Positions 45,001-55,029 are shown, counted from the stretch's first letter. The stretch: 64,000 nucleotides of DNA from Meghimatium bilineatum (GCA_034231615.1 CM067298.1:33114127-33178126), one strand, 5' to 3'. Made by a program: numbers and translations. The notes: a model not told the origin generated them from the letters alone.

Positions 45001-47310
45001 TTATCTTTGCATAATACTTTTATGATAATTTGTATGGTATTATTATAAAGTTGCAAAACTGCTACTGAAAAATACTAATACAGAACAACATATACAATAT
45101 TTTATGTTTGTATAGAATCATTGTGAGTGTTGTGTGTTTGTTCTGTCCATATGAGGCTGGTAATAAAAAACATTACGCTTTATTTACGGCATATAGAAAT
45201 ATATTTTTTATATATTAGATCTGTAATAAAATATATATTATCCTTTATTAAGTTACAATATTAGGTCTGCCTCTGTGACAGCATGGTACAAGTGTCTGAT
45301 GTACTGAGTTCGATCCCAGTAACAGTTGACCGTACAAAAAACAAAGACAAACTATTGAACGTATTTATAATTGCATAGAAAATAATAATCATCATCAAGT
45401 GCCGCCTCCAAAACGATATCGGCTGTAACATCCCCTGCCTCTTGTTTTGGTGGTGCAATCTAATAGGCTGTAACCTGTCCATCTTGTGATGTTACTCTCC
45501 CACTTGTATCTCTTCCTACCTCTGTAATTTGTTTAGATGTTACTATTTTCCTCATGTCATTGAAGGTACTTTTAGCCATTCCTATTCTCCTTTTAACATG
45601 TTTCACAATATTGATGTTTTACTAGTTGTAGTTTCTCTCCATGTATGTTTATGTTTAGCTCTTGTACTTCTGTGTCTTTGCTGATTATCATGGTTTTTGA
45701 TATTTAAAACCAGTCCATATTCTTTGAAAAGAATATTCCTAGTCTAGAAAGTCCATATTCCTAGAAGATCACTACATTTAAAAAAAGGCTGGGTTGTGGC
45801 TACGTCCTGAATAGGATATATAACCTATTTTTTTAATATTAGGGCCTAAATCAGATTTGTGTATTTATTGGCTGTATGTAACAAAAACATCTGCTAAAGG
45901 AGTTTGTTGTGATACTTGGTGTTGTCATTCCCTTTTTTTGTAAAAGGGATAGGGGGATAGGGATATAAGTCAATGTAAGTCATGAAATTTACACATAGCA
46001 ACAAGTAAGGGATAAACCTGCACCAACAACTAAACTTTCACAAACAAGTGTGGATAAATATATATTGCACAAAAATATAATAATAGGGTTTTAAAAATAA
46101 TAAATTGCTTATTACGCCCAACAACGCCCTGCCGACGACAAGGCCGTAGATAGGAGGATGTTCACACACCCTCCCAGCAAAACAGATTATGAATTTGAGC
46201 AGGCTACTGTTAACTGACACGGCCAAAAAGGGTGACGAACAAACCCGAAGGACCTTTTTTGTGTGTGCACGTGTGGGTGGAACCCCCCCCCCCCCAACAT
46301 TGTGTATGGTTTTTCATGCTAAATTATGGTTTTTCCGAACTTTTTGTATGGTATTTAGTCTCAACTGGTTGACAGGTATGCAATCCTCAGCTATGTGGAG
46401 CTTAGAAACAATATCCATTTGTAAAACCTAGAAATACTCCATCATCAGAATTAGAAAAATATTCATAAAAAATGGATGTCACTGCAAATGATTTTGACGG
46501 ATTGTAAAAGTGAACTTAATATGAATGTGATGGTCTAACTCTGTTTAGAATACAAATAGAAATGGAAGTAATGTTGCCTGGTTGAATGACATTAGTTTAC
46601 AATCATGATTTTCCTGTTGAAACTGGTGTATAGCAACTGGTAGAAAATTCTGCAGACAGTGACTCAAAATACATTGATAGTGGCTGAATTATCTGCCTAC
46701 AGTGTGCTAAAGGTTAATTAGAGCACTTATTTATGCATTACATGTGATAAAGACTGAAAGAGATGATGTTTATATACAGAAAATGATAAAAATGAGAATT
46801 ATCAAGGGAGAAGAAAGACAGTGCCTCCTCTCCGCAAGATCAAAAAAACACTCAACCAATAACTGACCAGTACAATGAGCTCATAACTCTTTGACAAATG
46901 ATGGATCAGTAAATTGAGCATTTATGGTAATGTCTTTAATGCTGTGATGCTAGTTCCTAATCAAGTATGCAGTCAAAACATTTGTAAGATTAAAAGATGC
47001 TACTATGTAAATTAAAAAACACCCTGAACATGACATGGCGACAGCAAGGGCATGCAGTCTTTACCACACAAGCCACTCGAATACTCCCTTAATTCATTAA
47101 CAGGGAAAATACAGTATGCAGTTGTTTATATCTAGTGTCAATTCTATTACAGTCTTTAGATACAATTTACAACTGTAGTAAATCTATTTTTCAAGCAGAA
47201 TATGATTTACCTCTGTAATCAACACCGGAATTTAATTTCACCATAACTGGTCTGCCTCTGATCTGGTTAAGAAACTCACTAGGTGTCTGCCGATGACTCA
47301 TGACAACAAT
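36015..47310 (-). CDS. LSM6: LSM6, U6 snRNA-associated Sm-like protein (whole gene, three exons)
   Basis: Coding exons join 47301-47211, 38780-38667 and 36046-36015 into an uninterrupted 78-residue protein, close to the 80 of human LSM6. LSm6 is a subunit of the LSM1-7 ring (cytoplasmic mRNA decay) and the LSM2-8 ring (nuclear U6 snRNA). The Sm1 motif spans the first junction: VKLNSGVDYRG, then VLSCLDGYMNIALEQTEE. The Sm2 motif, FIRGNNVLYIS, spans the second, with the RGN RNA-binding loop intact. The two coding introns have GT-AG ends and junction phases are consistent (phase 1 at both). An acceptor-like TCATTACAG lies just upstream of the start exon, so a 5' untranslated exon probably lies beyond 47312. 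Intron 1 holds a SINE, a hAT MITE, a tRNA-SINE, an RNase H remnant, a TTAA element and others. No stop, frameshift or lost residue: this looks like a working host gene. Confidence 0.95.
36130..36440 (-). pseudogene. LINE family E-like fragment in LSM6 intron 2
   Basis: Starts with the ttcatgctgcagtcggcacatagggcagag phrase shared with 32205 and 52080. The later minus-strand frame (ISGKRMSIKWNDFVTNSDL near 36320-36400) follows the family order. Confidence 0.5.
36652..36800. repeat. Dispersed repeat in LSM6 intron 2, copy 1
   Basis: About 115 bp (ttaatttcagttgcattcattg ... gaactacgatcggtttta) is nearly identical to 37743-37858. This copy is framed by short inverted ends (tgcatttgc / gcaaatgca), so it may be a small MITE. 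The second copy lacks these ends. Confidence 0.6.
36930..37185 (-). pseudogene. LINE reverse transcriptase C-terminal fragment
   Basis: The minus strand reads FTKLTNIWKFKDLGRNTKLKLFNSCIVPVLMY then ESW. This is the block of CR1/RTE-type polymerases that follows YLGS (…KLR-FNS-V-PVLLYG-E-W). Preceding codons are degraded. It adjoins a SINE-A fragment. Confidence 0.65.
37195..37345 (-). repeat. SINE family A, partial diverged copy
   Basis: Reverse of the family-A 3' half: ttctttctcaaactcatgcc-gttagaaggatgtggttcagag...catggtttacag...catccaacttcagc. The 5' head is missing. Confidence 0.7.
37743..37890. repeat. Dispersed repeat in LSM6 intron 2, copy 2
   Basis: Near-identical partner of 36652-36800 over about 115 bp, 1.09 kb away, direct orientation. 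Confidence 0.65.
38165..38425. repeat. 56-bp minisatellite in LSM6 intron 2, about 4.5 copies
   Basis: Units run attcatgaagcc(a/c)atgtttc, then atataagaagttcaag, then aaagacactgcccaactgag. Copies are more than 90% alike. The frame at 37982-38284 crosses it and is judged non-coding. Confidence 0.9.
38667..38780 (-). CDS. LSM6: LSM6 middle exon
   Basis: 114 nt, phase 1-1, acceptor GTTGTTGCAG, donor GTAAGT. Encodes VLSCLDGYMNIALEQTEEYV then NGQLKNKYGDAFIRGNN, which matches animal LSM6 almost residue for residue. Confidence 0.95.
38890..39165 (+). repeat. SINE family A copy in LSM6 intron 1
   Basis: Near-complete: acctgtgtgtttccggggcc head to gagtttgagaatgaacaaagaag tail, more diverged than the copies at 33160 and 60532. 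No convincing target duplication. Confidence 0.8.
39195..39352 (+). repeat. SINE family A, partial second copy
   Basis: Begins in the middle of the family (gaggtcaaggtgactcaaaagtcatactgaagg) and ends cagaagtgtgaatacagaaga. Directly follows the previous copy in the same orientation. Confidence 0.65.
39482..39739. mobile_element. Small non-autonomous hAT element (MITE)
   Basis: Element about 39490-39731 with ends CAGGGGTTCTCAAC and GGTTGAGAACCACT, the classical hAT terminus, and the flanking 8-bp duplication GTCTACAA (39482-39489, 39732-39739). About 240 bp, no coding. Confidence 0.85.
40047..40297 (-). repeat. tRNA-derived SINE with 14-bp target duplication
   Basis: Body 40061-40283 flanked by AATTCTGGTATAAA on both sides. 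On the minus strand a tRNA-like head carries box A (TGGCCGTGCAGCT, 40274-40262) and box B (GGGCTCAATCC, 40231-40221), with a GCCTCAG-ATT-CTGAGGC arm between. The element ends in a run of T, a Pol III terminator, rather than an A-tail. Not the same family as the copies at 22796 and 45265. Confidence 0.85.
40298..41180. other. Unannotated LSM6 intron sequence
   Basis: Nothing recognised; open frames here lack any motif. Confidence 0.4.
41190..41640 (+). pseudogene. RNase H domain remnant of a retroelement
   Basis: The plus strand reads MWIYCPRHAGVTGNERADLL (late RNase H helix with His and Asp). In changing frames it continues with EDDANEAENVRN, GVSRGDSRKIK and a final C-rich block. The same order occurs in the larger copy at 55030-55990. 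Lies in LSM6 intron 1, opposite in orientation to the gene. Confidence 0.7.
41641..42374. other. Unannotated LSM6 intron sequence
   Basis: No gene or repeat recognised. Confidence 0.4.
42375..43238. mobile_element. Non-autonomous TTAA-flanked TIR transposon (copy 2) in LSM6 intron 1
   Basis: Element 42379-43234 (856 bp) flanked by TTAA on both sides, ends CTCATTCCAGTCGGG and CCGGCCGGAATCAG. Near-identical to 4760-5618 along its whole length. No transposase. TTAA points to piggyBac or Sola3. Confidence 0.88.
43582..43885. repeat. Two-copy direct repeat, ~175-bp period
   Basis: ctaacatgttcataa(c/t)atcac with flanking ttatctatt...tcatttcat and aatgatcctgcaa blocks occur at 43582-43710 and again at 43757-43882. 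Confidence 0.75.
43886..45264. other. Unannotated LSM6 intron sequence
   Basis: AT-rich; short frames at 43802, 44005 and 44721 match nothing recognisable. Confidence 0.4.
45265..45384 (+). repeat. tRNA-derived SINE (family T), copy 2
   Basis: Degraded box A (TGACAGCATGG, 45276-45286), good box B (AGTTCGATCCC, 45307-45317), and the family tail ctattgaacgtatttataattgcatagaaaata shared with 22796-22936. Confidence 0.7.
45386..45735 (-). pseudogene. LINE family B 3' fragment
   Basis: catcatcaagtgccgcctcc at its 3' end, then the family-B order up to a tagctcttgtacttctgtgt and gattatcatggttttt segment. Minus-strand frames are broken. It preserves the LINE sequence that is interrupted by the TIR element at 4760. 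Confidence 0.8.
45736..46640. other. Unannotated LSM6 intron sequence
   Basis: Nothing recognised. A C-homopolymer lies at 46285-46296. Confidence 0.4.
46740..46985 (+). pseudogene. Strongly decayed retroelement 3' end
   Basis: IIKGEERQ and a tail ctttaatgctgtgatgctagttcctaatcaag loosely parallel the end of the 41190-41640 remnant (ttctgtgatggcattctgtg...tttctaatcaag). Weak. Confidence 0.3.
47211..47310 (-). CDS. LSM6: LSM6 exon with start codon
   Basis: Acceptor TCATTACAG before 47310, a 9-nt untranslated lead, ATG at 47301-47299, 30 codons plus one base, donor GTAAAT. Encodes MSHRQTPSEFLNQIRGRPVM and VKLNSGVDYR. The residue run TPS-FL-QI-GRPV-VKLNSGVDYRG is the LSM6 signature. Confidence 0.94.
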
Positions 47311-47751
47311 CTGTAATGACTAAATGTTGAATGCAATGATTAAACAATGAATAGGATTACACAATGATTACTAACATTGTATTCACAATTATTCCATTAT
47401 CATAATCTGCTGTTGGATTCCATTAGTTATTTAAAACAGTATGTATGCACACTTCGTGTTTTTCCACCAACTCTCACATGTTGGTTGAGAAGACAATACT
47501 TAGAACCTCAAGTGACTAAAAACAAAGTACAGTTATAAACTGAAATAAATATATGTCAAGCTATTAGCATGACATATTACAAACAAGGACAAACCACTTT
47601 CAACTAAAAAGATTTTTTTTAAACACAAGACAGTTGACAAACAAACACTACAGAGACACATACATGATATGAGAGAGGGTGAAAAGCAAGAAAGTGATGA
47701 GTAGATGTCAAGTTAGTGTCACACATGAGATAGGAAATAGATGATAAAAAT

Positions 47752-48850
47752 AAAAGTTTCAGTGTATGCCAAGTCATCCAATGAAGGAAAGATTCCAAAA
47801 TCTAGCAATGGGACGACTGAAAAGAAGCAGCTTTATCCATCAAGCTAAACGACTCCGCAGACAACTTACAGACCTACCTGAAGTTGACAGCCCCTTAAGG
47901 CCTGTACCAGAACAAACCCCGTGGAGTGAAAGGCATGGAATGTCAATATACATTCAGACCCATGTGAAAGGAATACTAAGCGAGGACGAACAGAACAGTG
48001 TGCACCAAAGGACAGTCACCCTCAGTTTCCTGGATGAGGAATATCCACAAAATATATGGGTCAGAGTATACACAGATGGGTCAGCACAGAATGCCGTGAG
48101 GAATGGAGGTGCAGCTGTATATATAGAATATCCACACAAGCCTAGAGATACAATCAGAACACCGACAGGAAAATTCTGCAATAATTATGATGCAGAAATC
48201 CAGGCAATTAGTGTGGCAGCTAAAAAACAGCTGAACTCCAACTCTGACCTACAGCCTGTGGTATTCCTGACAGATGCAAAGTCAGTGCTTCAAGCTCTCC
48301 AGTCTGAAAAACTAACAGACTTGAAAAAACTACTTAGCAAATTGTCTTACCAGTATAGGGTAACCATGCAGTGGATACCCTCTCACTGTGGAATACCAGG
48401 AAATGAAAAAGCAGACCAACTGGCTAAGGAAGGTGCTGCCGAAGACCAACCAGATATACCAATCACCTACCATCAGAAAAAACAGATGATCAAGTCAATA
48501 AGAAAGCCACAAACACCAACACAAGATGACTATCATATTATGAACAGACCAGAACAAGTTATAATTCTACGTCTCAGAACAGGACACAACTGACTCCGCA
48601 GTCACATGTATACAAAGTTCAAGATTGGCAACACAGCTATGTGTACATGTGGACAGGCAGCACAGAGTGCCCAAGAGTGTTCTGAGCATGAAACGCTGAG
48701 GCAGACATATTGGCCAGAGGAAACAACACTGGAATCAAAGCTCTTTGGGACACTGTATGAGCTATAAAAGACAGTGAGTTTTATTAAGGAGACAGAATTA
48801 CAGATATAGACATGTTTCAAGTGAACGAAAGAAGAAGAAGATGATAAAAT
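47752..48850 (+). mobile_element. LINE with intact RNase H domain (I/Jockey-like), 5'-truncated
   Basis: A 275-codon open frame at 47766-48593 starts in the linker after the reverse transcriptase (MGRLKRSSFIHQAKRLRRQL). It contains a complete RNase HI domain with all catalytic residues: VYTDGSAQNA (Asp), NNYDAEIQAI (Glu), VFLTDAKSVLQAL (Asp) and IPSHCGIPGNEKADQLAKEG (His, Asp), residues about 98-220. After one stop at 48593 the C-terminal Cys/His knuckle follows (CTCGQAAQSAQECSEH). AGATGATAAAA flanks both ends (about 47740 and 48838), a likely target duplication. The polymerase is missing, so the copy cannot move, but the RNase H frame is strikingly intact. Confidence 0.85.
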
Positions 48851-48869
48851 AATGATCTGATTCTGATAT

Positions 48870-49005
48870 AAGGCATACACATTTATAAATGGCTGAAGAG
48901 AAAATCCTGGGAGGTGGCAGACAGTAGAGAACAATGGAAGAGATCAGGATCTAAGAGTCAGGCCACGGAAGTGGAACATGGCCTGCCATAAGAAAAAAAC
49001 TAAGA
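48870..49005 (+). pseudogene. Short LINE C-terminal remnant
   Basis: SWEVADSREQWKRS-GSKS followed by a degraded end has the pattern W--VA-DR--W---- of LINE polymerase C-termini. Very short. Confidence 0.4.
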
Positions 49006-49084
49006 TAGGGAGAAAATATTAACTATCCAATACCATAGATGGTAAAAAAGATGATTAATTAATTCTTGATTTATATATAAATAT

Positions 49085-49838
49085 ATATATAATCTTCATA
49101 AAGTGCTGTCTCCGCAACAAAGGTTGGCTGCAACAGACATCCAACATTCCTGTCTCTTGTTTTCGTGGTTCACTCTTCTAGGCTGTAACCTGTCTATCTT
49201 GTGAAGTTACACTCCCACTTGTATCTCTACCTACCTCTTGTCGCTTTCCTTTGACTTTACCCTCAAGTAAGGTCTATAACAAGGTTTCATGTCTTTTGTG
49301 TCCAAAATATTTTATTTGTCTGATCTTTATTCTCCTTAATAATTCTTCATATTAAGTGTTGTTAGAACCTCTTTGTTTTTTTCTTTCCATGATGTTCTCA
49401 CTATTCTTCTATATATCCACATCCCAAAGGTATCAATTCTGTCTTCTAATTGATTGCTTAGTGTCCATGTTTTTGAGCCATACATTTAGACTAGATGTAG
49501 CATTTTATAATTCTAATTTTTAACTTTGTAATTTGTTTAGATGTTAAATATTTTCCCCTTTTCAAAGTACTTTTAGCCAATCCTATTCTCCTTTTAACTT
49601 CTGTTTCATAGCTGCCATTATTTTATGATTATGTGTCCAAGATATTCATAGTGTTCTACTTGTTGTAGTTTCTCTCCATGTATGTTAATATTTAGCATCT
49701 TCTCTTTTGTGACTTTGCTGATTATCATGGTTTTTGCATATTTATATCCAATCCATATAATTTATTTGATTTATCGACATGATCTATTAGTCTTTGTAGT
49801 TCATGTTCACTTTCTGCTAAAAGAAGTGTCATATATAA
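49085..49838 (-). pseudogene. LINE family B 3' fragment
   Basis: Minus-strand copy from the ttcataaagtgctgtctccgcaac end to the motif C neighbourhood (cactttctgctaaaagaagtgtcat at 49812-49836). No long frame is left. It is cut at 49838, where a plus-strand LINE fragment begins. Confidence 0.8.
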
Positions 49839-49839
49839 A

Positions 49840-50295
49840 TATGTGTACCGTGTAGTGATTCTACCAACACTACTTTATGCTGTGTCTTGCTGGACTGTCT
49901 ATGCGAGACACGCTTGACCGCTTAACTCTTTTCTCCTTCGGTGCCTACAAAACCTCATGGGAGTACGTTGGCAGGATCGAGTACCAGACATGGAAATCCT
50001 TCAGAAGTTCTGTATGCAAAGCATCCATGCCCCGCTGACTAGATCCCAACTCTGTTGGGCTGGCCACATAGTCCGTATGCCAGACAAGCGCCTTCCAAAG
50101 AGAATTTTGTATGGGGAGCTGTGTGAAGGTGAACGTTCAAACGGAAGCCAGAAAAGGCGCTTCAAGGATCACCTAAAAAACTCTCAAGCACTGCAGCATC
50201 GATCCTAGCTCCTGGGAGACTACAGTACTTGATCGCTCAGCCTGGCACACCCAGATACTGCTGGCATCATCACGAAACTTGAAAAAAAAAGAACA
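49840..50295 (+). pseudogene. LINE family J C-terminal fragment
   Basis: Plus-strand polymerase end: VILPTLLYAVSCWTVYARHA, then in the open frame 49957-50208 MGVRWQDRVPDMEILQKFCM, SIHAPLTRSQLCWAGHIVRM, LPKRILYGELCEGERS, KKRFKDHLK-like. This is the usual LRWAGHVVRM…GERSxGGxKxRFKD order of a widespread LINE group. Related pieces at 54430 and 56640. Confidence 0.8.
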
Positions 50296-50399
50296 CTGCG
50301 GGCAATCTACAATTTATTATTATTTAATTTTTTCATTTCATTTATTGTTTTTCATGCCATGCTCATGGCTGCATGGGTGATTTTAGTTCCATTTCATGT

Positions 50400-50690
50400 T
50401 ATTTGAGCTTATGATGTTGGGCTCTATTTCCTGAAATGATATTAAATCTTCTAGGCCTATCTCTTGTTGGCAGTTACTTTCGGTTTGCTAGCTGGTCTGT
50501 CATCTTCTCCCTGATTTGTGTGGCCTGGAATTCACTGGGGAACTACTTTTGTTTGGTTGTTTAGGTAGTTTACATAATAGTGATTTTAAGTCATTCATGT
50601 ATAATGTGGTTCGGTCCTGCACAGCAGATTTGGCATCGGTCAGGATCAGTTTCTTCCTCCAGGTGGGATGATGATCTGAGAGTCAGTTGC
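50400..50690 (-). pseudogene. Possible RNase H/LINE tail remnant
   Basis: The minus strand yields EFQATQIREKMTDQLANRK (compare HSGIPGNEKADQLAKKG) and an RFNIISGN-AQHHKLK stretch, followed by broken frames. Low certainty. Confidence 0.3.
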
Positions 50691-51330
<640 letters not shown>

Positions 51331-51569
51331 GTATTTATATAGGTCTATATATCTACAATATATGAACAACCGATATACTAAATTAAACACTGTACCTGTA
51401 TTAAGTTAGCCTGTACACTTAGAAATAACTTCAGAACAAAAGTTACAACAATTTAAACATCAACAATTGAATCATAGAAATCCACATTGTCATCTTTGAG
51501 TAGCGTTACTGAAGTTTACTGTCCTAGTCTATTCTTCACTCTTTCTACAACGTATCATCAGTAATTAGA

Positions 51570-51885
51570 GTTTTTGGTGGTGTCCACGAGTAACACTCAT
51601 AATTAATTCTTGCAATGGCTTGCTTATCCAATAATCGGTTTCTTACTGCTTGCATTCTATTAGTGTTGTATTCACCATATTTACTTGTGAAATTATTCTT
51701 TCCACTCATGCTGATGAATGTGGAAGTGCTATTAACTCACACATACAGTTTGAAAGGAACAGATTGTATTCATTCCTTTAGCTCCTGGTCTTCGAGCCAC
51801 TTACTACAGAATGATTGCTTATACCATGTTTTTGTTGTTTTACGTCTCTTACACGGACTCAATGATGATGACGATGACGCATTAC
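51570..51885 (-). pseudogene. BED-like zinc-finger N-terminus of a DNA transposon, decayed
   Basis: The minus strand reads KRRKTTKTWYKQSFCSKWLE and DQELKE, then after a stop STSTFISMSGKNNFTSKYGE. The pattern is that of the N-terminus of hAT-like proteins (KWL-D-ELK-W-----N--KA-C--C). The zinc-binding cysteines are mostly lost. Confidence 0.4.
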
Positions 51886-52079
51886 TTGAACCACCACATG
51901 CTTTATTTCCTTCCATAGATTATATCCTTAATAATTATACGAGATATGGGCTATACATTCAGTAAATAAACAACATAGTCATAATATTGTATTATTTTTA
52001 AAGCACGATTCATATACAATTTTCAGTGATGAGTTAAGAATTCCTAATATTTTTACATTTTCATTCATTCATTTTCCTT

Positions 52080-52500
52080 TTGCGTTAGCGCATAGGGCAG
52101 AGGTCAGATCTCTCCAATTCTGTCTGTTAAAAGCTATTCTGTGCAGTTCTTGAATAGTATGAATATTGGTTGTTTTACTTTCTCTAAGTATTGTTCTTCT
52201 GAGTGTTTCTTTTGGCCCACCCCCTGCTCTTTTGCCTGTAGGTATCCATTCAAGAGATTGGTGGTGTATTCTGTTGGTGTCTGCGCGTAGGACATGCCCG
52301 ATGTAGGACCAACGGCGTTTTCTGATAACATCTGTGATGAAATTTTGATGTGTCTCTTCTCTGATTTTATCATTCGATTTGAATTCACTCCAATGGGTGT
52401 GTTATTCTAGGAAGACATTTTTTATCGAAACTCAGTAATTTCTTTTCTGAAGATATAGAGCTTTTCCAGCTCTAACATCCATATGATAGCACCGGAATAA
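52080..52500 (-). pseudogene. LINE family E fragment
   Basis: Best copy of the family here. The minus-strand frame 52134-52388 reads SYAQTPTEYTTNLLNGYLQ, KEQGVGQKKHSEEQYLEKVK and PIFILFKNCTE, and continues to the gcgcatagggcagagg end at 52085. Upstream it runs to a hairpin at 52497. Confidence 0.75.
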
Positions 52501-52567
52501 CGCAGGAATTAAATAAGCGCATTTTTGTGCGTGTGCTGAAAATGCGCTTATATAATTCCTGCGTTAT
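52497..52567. repeat. Near-perfect 29-bp hairpin
   Basis: Arms 52497-52525 and 52539-52567 are reverse complements with one mismatch; the loop is 13 nt (tgtgcgtgtgctg). The left arm starts ataacgcaggaattaaataa. It lies exactly at the 5' end of the family-E LINE copy. Confidence 0.9.
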
Positions 52568-52940
52568 TTTTACATATAGCACTATTATCTAGCTTTTACA
52601 ACGACATCAATTATTTAAATCCAGAAGGGTCGAGGAAGTAAATTTAAAACAAACGTGGGAAAGTAGCTCAAAACTAAAACACAAAAACAGTAAACATAAC
52701 TTATTGCGGAACAATTTGAGATAATTTAATAAAGATTTTTTTTTTAGAAATTGACCCCAAAAAAAAGCCAAGTTTTAAAGAAAATAACCCAAGGTCTGAT
52801 CGAAAAAGCCAAGAACTTGGGAAAAAAGCTAAGCGGTAGTAACGCTGGACGTAAAAGCCCTATCACTGTTACCACTGATGTTTTAGAAATAACCACATAA
52901 CTTCCGGAAAAAACTCCAGATAACCCCAGATTATAATATC
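52568..52940. other. Unannotated AT-rich stretch
   Basis: Nothing recognised. Confidence 0.4.
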
Positions 52941-52942
52941 CT

Positions 52943-53196
52943 CATCATCAAGTGCCATGCCGGATGGCGTATACGGTCATGGCTCTCCACAGCTCTCTGT
53001 CCACAGTATTATGTATCAAAGTCGTTGTTGTTTCCCTGCCGCGCGAGGTTGTAAAATGTCTAATATTTTTTCACGTTGTCGCCCTCTGTCTCTGTTGCCT
53101 TCAATTGTGCCTGTTGTGACTATGTTCTCCAAACCTGCCTGTCTCATGTAGTGGCCAAAAAATGAAGATTGTCTTTTTCTTTTATTATTGGTTATT
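52943..53196 (-). pseudogene. LINE family A 3' end fragment ending in a palindrome
   Basis: Starts at the catcatcaagtgccatgccgg tail and runs to the RQSSFFGHYMRQAG segment (minus frame 53016-53240). At its 5' end the LINE sequence is mirrored by a 38-bp perfect inverted copy. Confidence 0.8.
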
Positions 53197-53234
53197 ATAA
53201 CCAATAATAAAAGAAAAAGACAATCTTCATTTTT
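53158..53234. repeat. Perfect 38-bp palindrome
   Basis: Arms 53158-53195 and 53197-53234 are exact reverse complements around a single central base (53196). Left arm sequence aaaaatgaagattgtctttt is family-A LINE; the right arm is its mirror image. Confidence 0.95.
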
Positions 53235-53489
53235 CGTCATGCATCATAGAAAGGGCCGTTGACACATTTCTAAAACACAATTTTGTGGGGAAAAAATTTG
53301 TAACGCATTATGGAGGTGGTATTTTTACCTGTTGTTTGGCTTGCATCCTAGTACTAAATGTCATACTTTTTTTTTTTAGTGGAAAGAAAAGAGGAGGATA
53401 AAACCAAAAGTTTCTTCTTTTTTTTAAATGACTTTCTTTTAGAACATTTCAATTGCAAATTGTAAGAATGTGTCGTAATGTTATATCCA

Positions 53490-54190
53490 TTAAATCAAAA
53501 TCAGAAACACAAGATATGCAGAAATCAATCCCCACTAGAAATATACATAAACGGCACAAAACTCAACCAAGTAAAGGGATTTAAGTATCTAAGTAGCGTG
53601 TTCTCGGAAGACTGGAGACTAAATAGAGAAATAGTAACAATATGTCAGAAAGCAAACTTCTATATCAATTATCACCACTGCTGAAACATCAGAATATAGA
53701 CATGATCTCCAAAAGATCGTTGATAAAAACAGTGTTCATGCCGACACTGTGCTATCAATGCAGACATGAACTCCGACAGAGAAACTATAACAAAAACTCG
53801 CTATATGCGAAATAAAATGTATGAGAACAGCCCTGTGGATAATAAAATGAGATAGAATAAACAATGACACTACACGAAATATGATAAAAACAATATCATG
53901 CAAAGAATACATAGATCTCAATAAATCAAATGATTCTGCAACCTAACCAGAATGAAACCGCATTCCATTGATAGCCTTCAATAGAATATCATCTGAAAAG
54001 AGAAACAGTGGAAGAACCAGACGAAGATGGATAGAGGATATCAGAGAAATACTAGAATACCAAGGTTACACTATGTCAGCGGCAACACAATTAGCAAAGG
54101 AAAGAAGACTTCAGCTTTCCATGACGCCTGGCGGCACACATGGATGACAAGACAAGATAAAACTGCACATTGGGTTAAAGGTACTTTTCT
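53490..54190 (+). pseudogene. LINE family F fragment
   Basis: Plus-strand polymerase C-terminal half: INGTKLNQVKGFKYLSSVFS, EDWRLNREI, then broken frames with RMKPHSIDSLQ, RTRRRWIEDI-like, GYTMSAATQLAKERRL, WTTRQDKTAHW-like. Same family as 20650-21062, longer here. Confidence 0.8.
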
Positions 54191-54429
54191 ACTTATTTGT
54201 GTATTGTATATTGGATACAATATATAGTATTTTAGCTTAATGGGGGATGGAGTGTTGGACATAATAACCCCCCCCCCCCTTCGATATTTCTACAGCTACA
54301 TCTTTATTGCAACAATAAGCGCGCTAACCATTTGTATTATTTTGTATTACCGGTATGAAGGCAAATATTGCTTGATGTGACACATAAAAACTATGATCCT
54401 CCACTGCATCGAACGTCATTTCTAGTCGT

Positions 54430-54738
54430 CTCGATTCGTCTTGGCGCTGGTTACAAATGAGGTCCGACAAAAGAGTGAGGTCGACGCTTTGATCAACTCT
54501 TCCTCACTTATATCAAAATCCTCATTGCAAATTATTTTTACATCCACACCAAAGTCAAATTGCACATCATCAGGGATCTCCTATTTGCCGATGACTGTGC
54601 CCTAAACGCCAACTCAGAGACTGATCTACAAATTATTATAGATTCTCTAAAGCATGTACTAATTTTGGACTCACTATTAATACGGAGAAAACAGAAGTCA
54701 TGTTACAACCAGCACCTTGTAAAATCTAACACGGGTCC
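54430..54738 (+). pseudogene. LINE family J reverse transcriptase palm fragment
   Basis: Contains an unmutated motif C: DLLFADDCALNANSETDLQI. It is followed in a shifted frame by NFGLTINTEKTEVMLQPAP. It breaks off where sequence not resembling the LINE begins; the next expected block (YLG...) appears only at 56640. Confidence 0.75.
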
Positions 54739-54795
54739 TGCATAAAGATAAATATGAAATTTACGGGTCCTGCATAAAGATAAAACTGAAATTTT
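54725..54795. repeat. Short tandem duplication, ~40-bp unit
   Basis: cgggtcctgcataaagataaa plus tgaaattt occurs twice in succession. Confidence 0.75.
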
Positions 54796-55029
54796 CGAAT
54801 AGATTCACATACATACAGTAGATATGATTACCTTAAGGGGGGGGGGGGTTACCTAACTTTAAACAAGATTACTGTGAGAAATCGCAATGGAAAATAGGTT
54901 TTACCGACCTTTTGATTAAGTTCCTAATACTAAAAGTCATATTCAGATTTATTAAGGGAGGGGTTTGAATACCCCAAACGCTCCCATTATCTACGGGCCT
55001 ACATAACTAGGTAGTACGCTATCATCGAA

